A stretch of DNA of 47,350 bases from assembly GCA_017303485.1 (NCBI GenBank), contig JAFLCY010000020.1, forward strand, positions 1-47,350. The letters run 5' to 3'. Under the pieces are notes generated by a model. That model ran no database searches and was not told the DNA's origin. It saw only the letters and a list, made by a program, of their open reading frames with translations. Numbering within the stretch: position 1 is the first letter of the stretch; each line of letters begins with the position of its first letter. The stretch is from Rhodobacterales bacterium. GTDB lineage: Bacteria > Pseudomonadota > Alphaproteobacteria > Rhodobacterales > Rhodobacteraceae. A program made the position numbers and the translations under genes. Shown here piece after piece: positions 1-8,036 of the stretch.

Positions 1-124
1 CTGCAAGCTCAAGCAGTTCCGCCGCATCGCAACCCGCTTCGAAAAACACGCGACAAACTTCCTCGCCGCTGTCGCTCTCGCTTCCGCCCGGATCTGGCTC
101 AAAACAATTGAGTCCGCGCCCTAG
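1..124 (+). mobile_element. Right end of an IS5-family insertion sequence (transposase C-terminus)
   Basis: Frame 2 from base 2 encodes about 40 residues ending in IWLKTIESAP and the stop TAG at 122-124. The pattern FRRIATRFEKHA...FLAAVALASARIWL is typical of the extreme C-terminus of IS5-family transposases, where the last codons lie within or next to the right inverted repeat. The rest of the element is outside the window, so neither the left repeat nor the target duplication can be confirmed. The TAG overlaps the complementary TAG of phhB inside one CTAG tetranucleotide. IS5-family elements are known to use short TA-centred targets (YTAR for IS5 itself), which fits insertion exactly at the phhB stop. 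Family call is by pattern only. Confidence 0.75.
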
Positions 125-405
125 ACGAGCAGCCTGTCAAATCCTTCCGCCGCCGCGAAGTCTGCTTCGGTCAATCCGCCCGCATCATGCGTGGTCCAGG
201 TGACGCGACAATAGCCGAAACCGAAGGCAATGTCCGGGTGATGCCTGGTCTTCTCGGCATACCAGGCCAGCAGGTTTGCCAGTTGCACCGGCTTCGCAAA
301 CCCCTTGAAGGCAAAGCTGCGGGTAATGCTCCCCTCGCCCAGCACCCAGTCCCCGTGCAGCCCCGCCATCCGTGCGCGGCAAGCGGCGGGGTCCAGCCGC
401 TCCAT
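121..405 (-). CDS. phhB: Pterin-4a-carbinolamine dehydratase (94 aa)
   Basis: Dehydrates 4a-hydroxytetrahydropterin formed by phenylalanine hydroxylase so that the cofactor can be recycled. The signature TRHHPDIAF ... TTHDAGGLTEADF is complete: His55, His56 and His73 have the spacing of the three catalytic histidines of the DCoH family, and 94 residues is the normal length. It lies directly behind phhA with a TGATG junction, so the two are translationally coupled. Its stop codon sits in the CTAG at which the flanking insertion sequence ends; the C-terminus (FDRLLV) looks complete, so the gene should be intact. Confidence 0.95.
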   Translation of the reverse strand: MERLDPAACRARMAGLHGDWVLGEGSITRSFAFKGFAKPVQLANLLAWYAEKTRHHPDIAFGFGYCRVTWTTHDAGGLTEADFAAAEGFDRLLV

Positions 406-1202
406 CAGGCGCTCTCCAGCTTCGGCGGATACTTCGGCGCATGCAGCCCAAGCTTCCGCGCGGTCGCCACATCGGCCAACAGATCCCGCTCCGCCGCGGC
501 AAACAGGTCATCCATCCGCTCGATCACGAAATAGACCGGCTGGTGGATGTCGATCCGGTAGGGCGTGCGCAGGATGTCGATCACGTCGAAGGGCCGCAGC
601 TCCGGCTGCCCCTCGCCCAAGCCCACCGACCACAGAAGCTCGGAAGGAGAGGACGCCAGACCAGACCCCAGGGTCTTCGTCACCCCGTCCTCGACCGTCA
701 GCCCGAATTCGATGGAAAACCAGTACAGCCGGATCAGCCAGGCATAGTCCTCCTTGGCGCAGCGCAACCCCGCCTGCCCGATCGCCTGCGAGAACCCGGC
801 AAAGCGCGGGTCGGTCAGCAGGGGCGTGTGGCCGAAGATCTCGTGAAAGATGTCCGGCTCCTCGATATAGTCGAAATCCTTGCGGCTGCGGATGAAGCTG
901 GCCGCCGGGAAGGACCGCTCCGCCAACATCGCGAAGAACCGCCCGAAGGAGATCAGCGCCGGAACCGGCACCACCTGCCAGCCGGTCAGCGCCTTGAGCT
1001 TCCGCGACAGGTCCGGGCATTGCGGCACCCGGTCACGCGGCATGTCCAGCACCTCCAGCCCGCGCAGATAGGGCCGGGCGGCATGGCGCTGGACCATCGG
1101 CCATTGCCGGGCCACCAGATCTTGCCAGACCGCGTCTTCCTCCCCGGTATAGTCGATGAAGCCCGCGGCATCGGGCTGCTTTGCGGCATAGCTGGTCGGC
1201 AT
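405..1202 (-). CDS. phhA: Phenylalanine-4-hydroxylase (265 aa)
   Basis: Tetrahydropterin- and iron-dependent conversion of phenylalanine to tyrosine in the cytoplasm. The iron ligands of the aromatic amino acid hydroxylase family are visible: His120 and His125 in PDIFHEIFGHTPLL and Glu165 in YWFSIEFGL. The length fits the single-domain bacterial enzymes without an ACT regulatory domain. The start at 1202 was preferred to an upstream in-frame ATG because GGAGG lies about 8 bases before it. It forms an operon with phhB. A divergent Lrp/AsnC-type regulator 105 bp away is the probable controller; that link is inferred from position. Confidence 0.96.
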   Translation of the reverse strand: MPTSYAAKQPDAAGFIDYTGEEDAVWQDLVARQWPMVQRHAARPYLRGLEVLDMPRDRVPQCPDLSRKLKALTGWQVVPVPALISFGRFFAMLAERSFPAASFIRSRKDFDYIEEPDIFHEIFGHTPLLTDPRFAGFSQAIGQAGLRCAKEDYAWLIRLYWFSIEFGLTVEDGVTKTLGSGLASSPSELLWSVGLGEGQPELRPFDVIDILRTPYRIDIHQPVYFVIERMDDLFAAAERDLLADVATARKLGLHAPKYPPKLESA

Positions 1203-1307
1203 GGCGGCCTCCTCCTGAAGCGTCACCTGACCAGCTTGCCCCATTTTCGTGGAATCTCATTTCTTTCTCGGCTCATTCTGTCACAATCTCGCAAACTCGT
1301 TCCCAGA

Positions 1308-1799
1308 ATGGACAGAAAAGTGAAACCTGATACCCTATACCCCCTTGACGACGCCGACCGCCGCATCCTCGCCGCCCTGCAACGTGACAGCACCCTGTCG
1401 GTGCAGGCCCTGTCCGAGATCGCCCAGATGTCGCCCTCGCCCTGCTGGCGCCGGGTCAAGGCCCTGCGCGAGGCCGGGGTGATCCGGGCCGAAGTCGCGC
1501 TCGTCGACCGCCGCCGCGTGGGCATGCCGACGCTGGCCTATATCCACCTGTCACTCATGGACCATTCCGAAGCAACAATCCGCAAGCTGGATGACTTCAC
1601 CAGAACACATGACCGCATCGTGGAATGCGCCACCATCACCGGGGCCGACGACTACATGATCAAGGTCATGGCCCGCGACCCCGAGGACCTGGAGCGCTTC
1701 CTGATGCACGACCTTCTGGCTCTTGGCGTCGTCCGCTCCTCCACCACCCATTTCGTGCTGCGCCAGACCAAATACACCACCGCCGTCCCGCTGGACTGA
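1308..1799 (+). CDS. Lrp/AsnC family transcriptional regulator (163 aa)
   Basis: DNA-binding regulator of amino acid metabolism. Residues about 10-60 (LDDADRRILAALQRDS... MSPSPCWRRVKALREAGVI) are the winged helix-turn-helix typical of AsnC proteins, and the C-terminal half carries the ligand-sensing RAM domain (GADDYMIKVMARD). It is divergent from phhA; in other bacteria such regulators sense aromatic amino acids and control phh genes, so phhAB is the likely target, with the operator in 1203-1307. No clear Shine-Dalgarno precedes the ATG at 1308; a GTG at 1320 is an alternative start. Confidence 0.92.
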   Translation: MDRKVKPDTLYPLDDADRRILAALQRDSTLSVQALSEIAQMSPSPCWRRVKALREAGVIRAEVALVDRRRVGMPTLAYIHLSLMDHSEATIRKLDDFTRTHDRIVECATITGADDYMIKVMARDPEDLERFLMHDLLALGVVRSSTTHFVLRQTKYTTAVPLD

Positions 1800-1849
1800 G
1801 ACGGCCTTCCGTGCCAAAACGCGCCATGCCTGTCGCAAAAGGGGACAAG

Positions 1850-2302
1850 ATGACCGTCTGCTTCACCACCGACCGCATGCTGCATTTCGGCGATTGCGAC
1901 ATCTCGGGCACCGCCTACTACCCGGCATACCTCAACATCCTGAACGGCGTGGTCGAGGAGTTCTGGGCCCATATCGGCTGGCCCTGGCACGAGATCATCT
2001 GGAACGAACGCTGGGGCACGCCCACTGTCCACCTGACCTGCGACTTCTCGAAACCCTCGTTCTTCGGCGACACGCTGACCTTCCGGCTCACGATCCTGAA
2101 GGTCGGCAAATCCTCGGTCCGCCTGCGCCACACCATCCACTGCGGCGAGGAACAGCGCTGGTCGGTCGAACAGGTGCTGGCCGCAAGCTGGCTCGACAAG
2201 CACACCTCGATGCCCTGGCCGGACGCGGTGAAGGCGAAGCTCGAAAGCCTGATGTCCCCGCCCGAACCCGACCGCCGCGCCGTCGGCGCCCCCCAGACAT
2301 GA
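1850..2302 (+). CDS. Acyl-CoA thioesterase, 4HBT hot-dog family (150 aa)
   Basis: Predicted cytoplasmic thioesterase of the 4-hydroxybenzoyl-CoA thioesterase type. Near the N-terminus HFGDCDISGTAYYPAY matches the family signature; Asp17 occupies the catalytic aspartate position. A single hot-dog domain of this length is usual. The start at 1850 was chosen because AGGGGA lies just upstream; an ATG at 1826 would add eight residues. Its stop overlaps the start of the next regulator gene (ATGA), so the pair is probably co-translated. The substrate cannot be read from the sequence. Confidence 0.85.
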   Translation: MTVCFTTDRMLHFGDCDISGTAYYPAYLNILNGVVEEFWAHIGWPWHEIIWNERWGTPTVHLTCDFSKPSFFGDTLTFRLTILKVGKSSVRLRHTIHCGEEQRWSVEQVLAASWLDKHTSMPWPDAVKAKLESLMSPPEPDRRAVGAPQT

Positions 2303-3309
2303 GCGCCGACAGCACCCCCCTGATCCCGGCGGGCGCCGCCTATTTCCGCCCCGCCCGCAGCGACGCGCCGACCCGCGCCTTCGACTTCCTGATCTGCCCC
2401 TCCTTCACCCTCCTCGCCTTCGCCTCGGCGGTCGAGCCTTTGCGTATCGCCAACCAGCTCTCCCAGCGCCCGCTCTACGCCTGGCGGACCGCGACCGCTG
2501 ATGGCCAGCCCGTCACCTCGTCCTGCGGCCTCACCGTGCAGGTCGACGGCCCCCTCGGCACACCCACCCGCGACGCGACGCTGGTCGTCTGCGCCGGGAA
2601 CCAGCCCGACAGGGCGATCACCCCCGCCCTTGTCGCCGCCGTCCAGCGCCACCACCGCCACGGCGGCACAGTTGCCGGCCTCTGCACCGGCCCCTTCGCC
2701 CTCGCGAAAGCGGGCCTCCTCACCAACCGTCGCTTCACGCTGCACTGGGAGAACCAGCCCGCCTTCCGCGAGATGTTTCCCACCCTCACCCCCTCCGAGA
2801 CCAAGTTCGAGATCGACGACCGTATCCTCACCTCGGGCGGCGGGGCGGCGGCGACCGACCTGATGATCGACATCATCGCCCGCGACCAGGGCGAAGCATT
2901 TGCCACCATGGTCCTCGACATGTGCCTGCGCCGCGTCGGCATCGGCCGCGATCCGGGGCAACGGTCGTCCCTCTCCGCCGTCGCCCAGATCCGCAACCCC
3001 GGCCTCTCGGCCATGGTCGAGCTGATGAAGCGGCACATCGAGGAACCGCTGTCGATGGAGGACCTCTCGGCCCGCATCGGCTATTCCCGCCGCAACGTCG
3101 AACGCATCTTCCGCAAGGCGCTTGGCCAGCCCCCCGCGCGGTTCTACCTCGACATGCGGCTCGACCACGCGCGGAACCTGCTTTCGGGCACCGACCTCAG
3201 CCTGTCGGAAATCTCCGCCGCCTGCGGCTTTGCCACCCGGTCGCATTTCTCCAAGGCCTTCACCGCCCGCTTCGGCACCGCGCCCAGCCGCCTTCACGCA
3301 AGGCTTTAG
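2299..3309 (+). CDS. GlxA-type transcriptional regulator (DJ-1/PfpI-like plus AraC HTH, 336 aa)
   Basis: Two-domain regulator. Residues about 25-190 form a DJ-1/PfpI-like ligand domain with the nucleophile-elbow-like segment AGLCTGPFALAKAG, and about 235-330 hold two AraC-type helix-turn-helix units (MEDLSARIGYSRRNVERIF and LSEISAACGFATRSHFSKAF). Relatives control choline, betaine, carnitine or arginine catabolism in proteobacteria. The overlap with the thioesterase gene suggests a related regulon, but no effector can be assigned. It converges with the antiporter gene, their stop codons overlapping. Confidence 0.9.
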   Translation: MSADSTPLIPAGAAYFRPARSDAPTRAFDFLICPSFTLLAFASAVEPLRIANQLSQRPLYAWRTATADGQPVTSSCGLTVQVDGPLGTPTRDATLVVCAGNQPDRAITPALVAAVQRHHRHGGTVAGLCTGPFALAKAGLLTNRRFTLHWENQPAFREMFPTLTPSETKFEIDDRILTSGGGAAATDLMIDIIARDQGEAFATMVLDMCLRRVGIGRDPGQRSSLSAVAQIRNPGLSAMVELMKRHIEEPLSMEDLSARIGYSRRNVERIFRKALGQPPARFYLDMRLDHARNLLSGTDLSLSEISAACGFATRSHFSKAFTARFGTAPSRLHARL

Positions 3310-5066
3310 CTGGCGGTCCGCACCGTATGCTCGGCGTTGCCGATGGTCAGGCTGAGGCCGGAATAGATATCGCCCGCCGTCTGCAGCGCCAGCCGTTCGG
3401 CATCGCGCTTGCGGATTCCTTCGGCAATCTCCTCGATTTCCTCCGGCTCCACCCCCAGCATCGCCAGCGCCTGCCCCCCCAGCGCCAGCGACGAATGAAA
3501 CACCTCGCGCATGTGGTGGTCGATGCCCTCCTTGATCAGTTCCAGCACATGCGCCCGGTCCCAGGCCCGCGCCAGCACGGTGGCGTTCGGAAACTCATGC
3601 TTCACCAGCCGCGCGATCCGCGTCGTCACACCCGGCTTGTCCGTCGCGATCAGCACCACCCGCGCCGTTCCCGCACCGGCCGCTTTCAGGATGTCCAGCC
3701 GCGTGCCGTCGCCGAACCAGACCTTGAAACCAAAGGTCTCGGCGGCGCGGATCATCTCGGGGTCGTCGTCGATGATGGTGATGGTGCATTTCCGCGCCAG
3801 AAGCGGCTGGCAGGCGATCTGGCCAAAACGCCCGAAGCCGATGATCAGCACCTGCCCCGACAAGCCTTCCGGGGCCTCCATGCCTTCGGTCGATACCACC
3901 TCCTCCGGCTGGAACCGGTCGAGGAGGACAATCATCAGCGGCGTCAGCGCCATCGAGACGATGACGATGGCATTCAGGATCGCGGTGGACTCAAAATCCA
4001 GCAGGCCAAAGCTGAACGCCGAGGAATAGAGGACAAAGGCGAACTCGCCGCCTTGGGCCATCAGCACGGTCCGCTCCAGCGCCTCGCGGTGACCCGCCTT
4101 GGTGACGCGCGCGACCACGTAAATGATCGCGGCCTTCAGCGCCATCAGCGACAGCACGCTGACCGCGATCAGCCGCCAGTTCGCAGCGATGACCGACAGG
4201 TCCAGCGCCATTCCGACCGCAAGGAAAAAGAGCCCGAGAAGGATGCCCCGGAACGGCTCTACATCGGCCTCAAGCTGGTGGCGGAAACTCGATTCCGACA
4301 GAAGAACCCCGGCAAGGAAGGCCCCCATCGCCGCCGACAGCCCGCCCAGTTGCAACCAGAGCGCGGACCCCAATACCACCAGCAGCGCCGCCGCCGTCAT
4401 CACCTCCCGCGCGCGGGAGGCGGCCAGCACCCGGAACATCGGGTTCAAAAGGTAAAGCCCCGCCACCACCAGCACCGCAATCGCCGCAAGGCCGATGCCC
4501 ACCCCCTGCAGCCGGTCCATCAGCGTCAGGTCCTCGCCCCCCGGCGCGAGGAAAGCCACCAGCGCCAGCAGCGGCACGATGGCGAGATCCTCAAGCAGCA
4601 GGATCGACACCATCCGCTGCCCCTTGGGCGAGGAGATGTCGTTCCGTTCCTGCAGCATCTGCATGACGATGGCGGTCGAGGTCAGGGTGAACCCGGCCCC
4701 CGCGATCAGCGAGACCGCATAGGGATAGCCCAGCGCCACACCGACCAGCCCCAGCAGTGCCACGCAAACCAGCACTTGCAAAAGCCCTAGCCCAAAGATG
4801 TCGCGCCGCATCGCCCAAAGCTTTGACGGCTCCATCTCCAGCCCGATGATGAAAAGGAACATCACCACGCCCAATTCGGCGACATGCAAGATCGTCATCG
4901 GGTCCGAGAAGAGGCCCAACCCGAACGGCCCGATCACCAGTCCGGCGGCCAGGTAGCCCAGCACAGACCCCAGCCCGATCCGCTTGAACACCGGCACCGC
5001 AACGACCGCCGCGCCCAGAAGAGTCACCACCGAGACCAGATCAACCCCTGCCGATTCCGTCGCCAT
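3306..5066 (-). CDS. Kef-type cation:proton antiporter, CPA2 family with RCK domain (586 aa)
   Basis: Inner-membrane monovalent cation/H+ antiporter. The first about 390 residues contain roughly a dozen hydrophobic segments typical of the Na+/H+ exchanger fold (for example LGYLAAGLVIGPFGLG and LGVVMFLFIIGLEMEP). The C-terminus starts with a Rossmann RCK_N/TrkA-N nucleotide-binding domain (GQVLIIGFGRFGQIACQPLL). This architecture is that of KefB/KefC-type potassium efflux systems. No separate kefF/kefG ancillary gene is adjacent. An AGAGGTAGG stretch precedes the ATG. Ion specificity is inferred from family only. Confidence 0.9.
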   Translation of the reverse strand: MATESAGVDLVSVVTLLGAAVVAVPVFKRIGLGSVLGYLAAGLVIGPFGLGLFSDPMTILHVAELGVVMFLFIIGLEMEPSKLWAMRRDIFGLGLLQVLVCVALLGLVGVALGYPYAVSLIAGAGFTLTSTAIVMQMLQERNDISSPKGQRMVSILLLEDLAIVPLLALVAFLAPGGEDLTLMDRLQGVGIGLAAIAVLVVAGLYLLNPMFRVLAASRAREVMTAAALLVVLGSALWLQLGGLSAAMGAFLAGVLLSESSFRHQLEADVEPFRGILLGLFFLAVGMALDLSVIAANWRLIAVSVLSLMALKAAIIYVVARVTKAGHREALERTVLMAQGGEFAFVLYSSAFSFGLLDFESTAILNAIVIVSMALTPLMIVLLDRFQPEEVVSTEGMEAPEGLSGQVLIIGFGRFGQIACQPLLARKCTITIIDDDPEMIRAAETFGFKVWFGDGTRLDILKAAGAGTARVVLIATDKPGVTTRIARLVKHEFPNATVLARAWDRAHVLELIKEGIDHHMREVFHSSLALGGQALAMLGVEPEEIEEIAEGIRKRDAERLALQTAGDIYSGLSLTIGNAEHTVRTAS

Positions 5067-5136
5067 ATCCTACCTCTCTGCCAGCAGACCAAAGTCCGCG
5101 AGCCGCCGCCGAAGCGCAACCGGATTCGCATCGTAG

Positions 5137-5154
5137 GGTGCGCTACAGCGCACC
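5137..5154. repeat. Short palindrome (7-bp stem, TACA loop)
   Basis: GGTGCGC-TACA-GCGCACC is a perfect stem in the 237-bp gap between the antiporter and VOC genes. It is not followed by a T-run on either strand, so it is more like a small dispersed palindromic repeat than a terminator. No other copy lies in this window. Confidence 0.4.
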
Positions 5155-5303
5155 ACTCGCCCCGACCAGGTGTTTGCGGTGTGGGTTGTCCGCCGACTTG
5201 CCTGACGTCACTCGTTCCTGATCCAGAAGAATATGCCTCTGCGCAGAAACTCCCCTCCGCTCTGCGAAAGACACCCTGCCCGACCGATTGCGACAGCGTA
5301 CTC

Positions 5304-5717
5304 TCACCCTTTGAACACGCTCTCCATCGTCGCGAACCCCTTCACCTCGATCGGGTTCCCGCTCGGATCGCGGAAGAACATCGTCCACTGTTCCCCCGGC
5401 TGGCCCTCAAAACGCACCTGAGGCGGCAGGACAAACTCCACCCCCGCTGTCGTCAGCCGGTCGGCAAGCCGCCGCCAGTCCGGCAACAGCAGCACCAGCC
5501 CCAGATGCGGCATCGGGACCATGTGGTCGCCGACCTTGCCGGTGTCCGTCGTCTTGAAGGGCTCGCCCAGATGCAGGCTGATCTGGTGGCCGAAAAAGTC
5601 GAAATCCACCCAGGTCCCCGTGCTGCGCCCCTCGCGGCAGCCCAGCACCCCGCCATAGAACGCGCGGGCTTCGTCAAGGCTGGTGACGTGATAGGCCAGA
5701 TGGAAGGGGGTCAGCAT
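5304..5717 (-). CDS. VOC family protein (glyoxalase/bleomycin-resistance fold, 137 aa)
   Basis: Single-domain vicinal oxygen chelate protein. It has the paired beta-alpha-beta-beta-beta pattern: LTPFHLAYHVTSLDEARAFY at the N-terminus, MPHLGLVLLL in the middle, and MFFRDPSGNPIEVKGF near the C-terminus, with the His and Glu residues expected to bind a divalent metal. The start at 5717 was chosen over an upstream ATG because the fold begins immediately there. Members include glyoxalases and dioxygenases, and the reaction cannot be determined from this sequence. It stands alone, divergent from metY. Confidence 0.82.
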   Translation of the reverse strand: MLTPFHLAYHVTSLDEARAFYGGVLGCREGRSTGTWVDFDFFGHQISLHLGEPFKTTDTGKVGDHMVPMPHLGLVLLLPDWRRLADRLTTAGVEFVLPPQVRFEGQPGEQWTMFFRDPSGNPIEVKGFATMESVFKG

Positions 5718-5939
5718 CGGTGCGGGCTCCAGTGTCACACTGGGTCGATCCAAGCACGGAAGCCGGTGCAGCCGCAACGATCCTTCTCCTCCACCGCGCG
5801 GGCAGAGATGAATCTTTCGTAAACGCCCGTCGCCAAGTTATTGATTTCCCTATATTCGCCAATCGCACCGCGCGCGGCGCATCCCGGTTGCCTATGTCCC
5901 CGATCCCCCCTACCCTCACCCCAACCACAGGAGGATCAC

Positions 5940-7229
5940 ATGACCGACAGACCCCTCGGATTCGACACGCTCGCCATCCATGCCGGCGCTGACCCCGACC
6001 CGGCTACGGGTGCCCGGCAGGTGCCAATCTACCAGACCACTGCCTACGTTTTCCGCGACGCCGACCACGCCGCGAAGCTCTTCAACCTGCAGGAAATCGG
6101 CTACATCTACTCCCGCCTGACCAACCCCACCGTCTCGGCGCTGGCGAACCGCGTCGTCGCGCTGGAAGGCGGGGCGGGCGGCATCGCCTGCTCCTCGGGC
6201 CACGCCGCGCAGATCATGGCGCTGTTCCCGCTGATGCAGCCGGGCCGGAACGTCGTCGCCTCGACCAAGCTTTACGGCGGCACGATCCAGCAGTTCTCGA
6301 ACACCATCCGCAAGTTCGGCTGGTCGGCCAAGTTCGTCGACTTTGACGACCCGAAAGAGATCGAGAAGGCCATCGACAGCGACACCCGCGCCCTGTTCTG
6401 CGAGACGATCTGCAACCCCGGCGGCGCGCTTTCGGACATCGACGCAATCGCCCGCGTTGCCGACATGGCGGGCATCCCGCTGATCGTCGACAACACCACC
6501 GCCAGCCCCTACCTCTGCCGCCCGATCGAGCATGGAGCGACCATCGTCGTCCATTCGGCCACCAAGTACCTGACCGGCAATGGCACCGTCACCGGCGGGA
6601 TCGTTGTGGACTCAGGCAAGTTCAACTGGTCGGCTTCCGACAAGTTCCCCTCCCTCAGCCAGCCCGAGCCCGCCTACCACGGCCTCGTCTTCCACCCGAC
6701 CCTGGGAAACATGGCCTACACTTTCCACTCCATCGCCATCGGCCTGCGTGACCTTGGCATGACGATGAACCCGCAGGGGGCGCACTATACCCTGATGGGG
6801 ATCGAAACCCTGTCGCTTCGGATGCAGCGCCACGTCGAGAATGCGCAGATCGTTGCGGAATTCCTGGAACAGGACCCGCGGGTGGGCAAGGTCACCTATC
6901 CGGGCCTCAAATCCTCGCCCTATTTCCACCTTGCGCAGATGATCACCCCGAAAGGCCCCGGCGCGCTGTTCACCTTCTCGGTCAAGGGCGGGTATGAGGC
7001 CTGCGTCAAGCTGATCGACAACGTGAAGCTGTTCTCGCATGTCGCGAACCTGGGCGATACGCGGTCGCTGATCATCCATCCGGCCTCGACCACCCATCGG
7101 CAGTTGTCGGAAGAAGCGCAGGTCAAGGCCGGGGCGGCGCCGGACACGGTTCGGGTTTCCATCGGGATCGAGGACGTGCGCGACATCATCGCCGACCTCG
7201 ATCAGGCGCTGGCCAAGGCCACGGCCTGA
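5940..7229 (+). CDS. metY: O-acetylhomoserine aminocarboxypropyltransferase / sulfhydrylase (429 aa)
   Basis: PLP-dependent enzyme making homocysteine from O-acetylhomoserine and sulfide for methionine synthesis. It belongs to the Cys/Met metabolism PLP family: SSGHAAQIMAL binds the cofactor phosphate region, VDNTTASPYLCRP carries the Asp that contacts the pyridine nitrogen, and Lys209 in HSATKYLTG is the Schiff-base lysine. Length and insertions fit the long MetY type rather than MetB/MetZ. A strong AGGAGG lies six bases before the ATG. The 220-bp leader was inspected for a SAM riboswitch and none was recognised. Confidence 0.93.
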   Translation: MTDRPLGFDTLAIHAGADPDPATGARQVPIYQTTAYVFRDADHAAKLFNLQEIGYIYSRLTNPTVSALANRVVALEGGAGGIACSSGHAAQIMALFPLMQPGRNVVASTKLYGGTIQQFSNTIRKFGWSAKFVDFDDPKEIEKAIDSDTRALFCETICNPGGALSDIDAIARVADMAGIPLIVDNTTASPYLCRPIEHGATIVVHSATKYLTGNGTVTGGIVVDSGKFNWSASDKFPSLSQPEPAYHGLVFHPTLGNMAYTFHSIAIGLRDLGMTMNPQGAHYTLMGIETLSLRMQRHVENAQIVAEFLEQDPRVGKVTYPGLKSSPYFHLAQMITPKGPGALFTFSVKGGYEACVKLIDNVKLFSHVANLGDTRSLIIHPASTTHRQLSEEAQVKAGAAPDTVRVSIGIEDVRDIIADLDQALAKATA

Positions 7230-7244
7230 TGTGACTCCCGCCGC

Positions 7245-8036
7245 TCAGCCACCCTTCGCGGGGTCGAGCGGCGGGGCCACGAACATCCCCTTCGGCAACG
7301 GGTCGAGCCAGGCTATGCTGGCCCCGGCCCTGACCGGCTGGCCCGGCACCCAGTCGAGATCCAGGCGCACCGGCCGGCAGGCATGGCCGACGCCTTCCGC
7401 CGAACAGGCCGTATCGACGGCAACCAGCAGTGTTTGCAAGGCGGCCTCGGGACTCGCGGTGCCCTCGGACCCCGGTGCGAGATCAAGGCGCATCCGGTCG
7501 CTGCGTAGCACATGCGCGGCAAGATCGGGCAACTCACCCCCGCTGTCCTTCAGACGGTAAACGATGTCCAAAGCGAAGCTGGCGGTTCCGGCCGCCGGAT
7601 CGACACTGCCCTCCACCACCCGGGCAGCGTTGACCGCACATTCCTGCGCCATCGCGTCCAGCAGAAGCGGGCACAGCCCGTCGGCGACGCGGGGTGCGCG
7701 GATATCGGCCAGCGCCTGCAGGAAGGCCGGTTCGGGCAGTTTCTCGCCCTCGGCCAGAAGATCGGCCAGCCGGGCCTGCCGCACGACGCGCAGGGTCCGC
7801 TGGGGTACGAATTTGCCCTGTTCAAGGTAGGCGCGGACGTCAGCCTGGGGAATCAACCCTCCGGTGGGCGAGATCAGCCAGCTTTGCCGCATCGGGGCCG
7901 GAGCTGCCACCGCCGCGCCTTCCGCCACCTGGTCGGACGGCGCAGCCTTCGGCATGGTCTTCCAGTACTGCCAGCCCGCGGCGCCAAAACCTACGGTCAT
8001 CAGAAGCAGGCCGGAACCGATCAGTATCCGAAGCAT
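7245..8036 (-). CDS. Uncharacterised single-pass membrane-anchored protein (263 aa)
   Basis: I do not recognise a named family. Residues 1-25 (MLRILIGSGLLLMTVGFGAAG...) form an uncleaved signal anchor, so the remaining about 235 residues should face the periplasm. The soluble part contains four cysteines, two in LCPLLLDAMAQEC and two in DTACSAEGVGHAC, which could form disulfides. The start codon overlaps the stop of the upstream gene (TGATG), so the two proteins are probably made together and may form a membrane complex. The end lies close to and convergent with metY. Confidence 0.7.
   Translation of the reverse strand: MLRILIGSGLLLMTVGFGAAGWQYWKTMPKAAPSDQVAEGAAVAAPAPMRQSWLISPTGGLIPQADVRAYLEQGKFVPQRTLRVVRQARLADLLAEGEKLPEPAFLQALADIRAPRVADGLCPLLLDAMAQECAVNAARVVEGSVDPAAGTASFALDIVYRLKDSGGELPDLAAHVLRSDRMRLDLAPGSEGTASPEAALQTLLVAVDTACSAEGVGHACRPVRLDLDWVPGQPVRAGASIAWLDPLPKGMFVAPPLDPAKGG

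Noticed and set aside
5718-5939. SAM riboswitch (SAM-II or SAM/SAH type) before metY
   Set aside because: The leader does not show the pseudoknot consensus of either class by eye.
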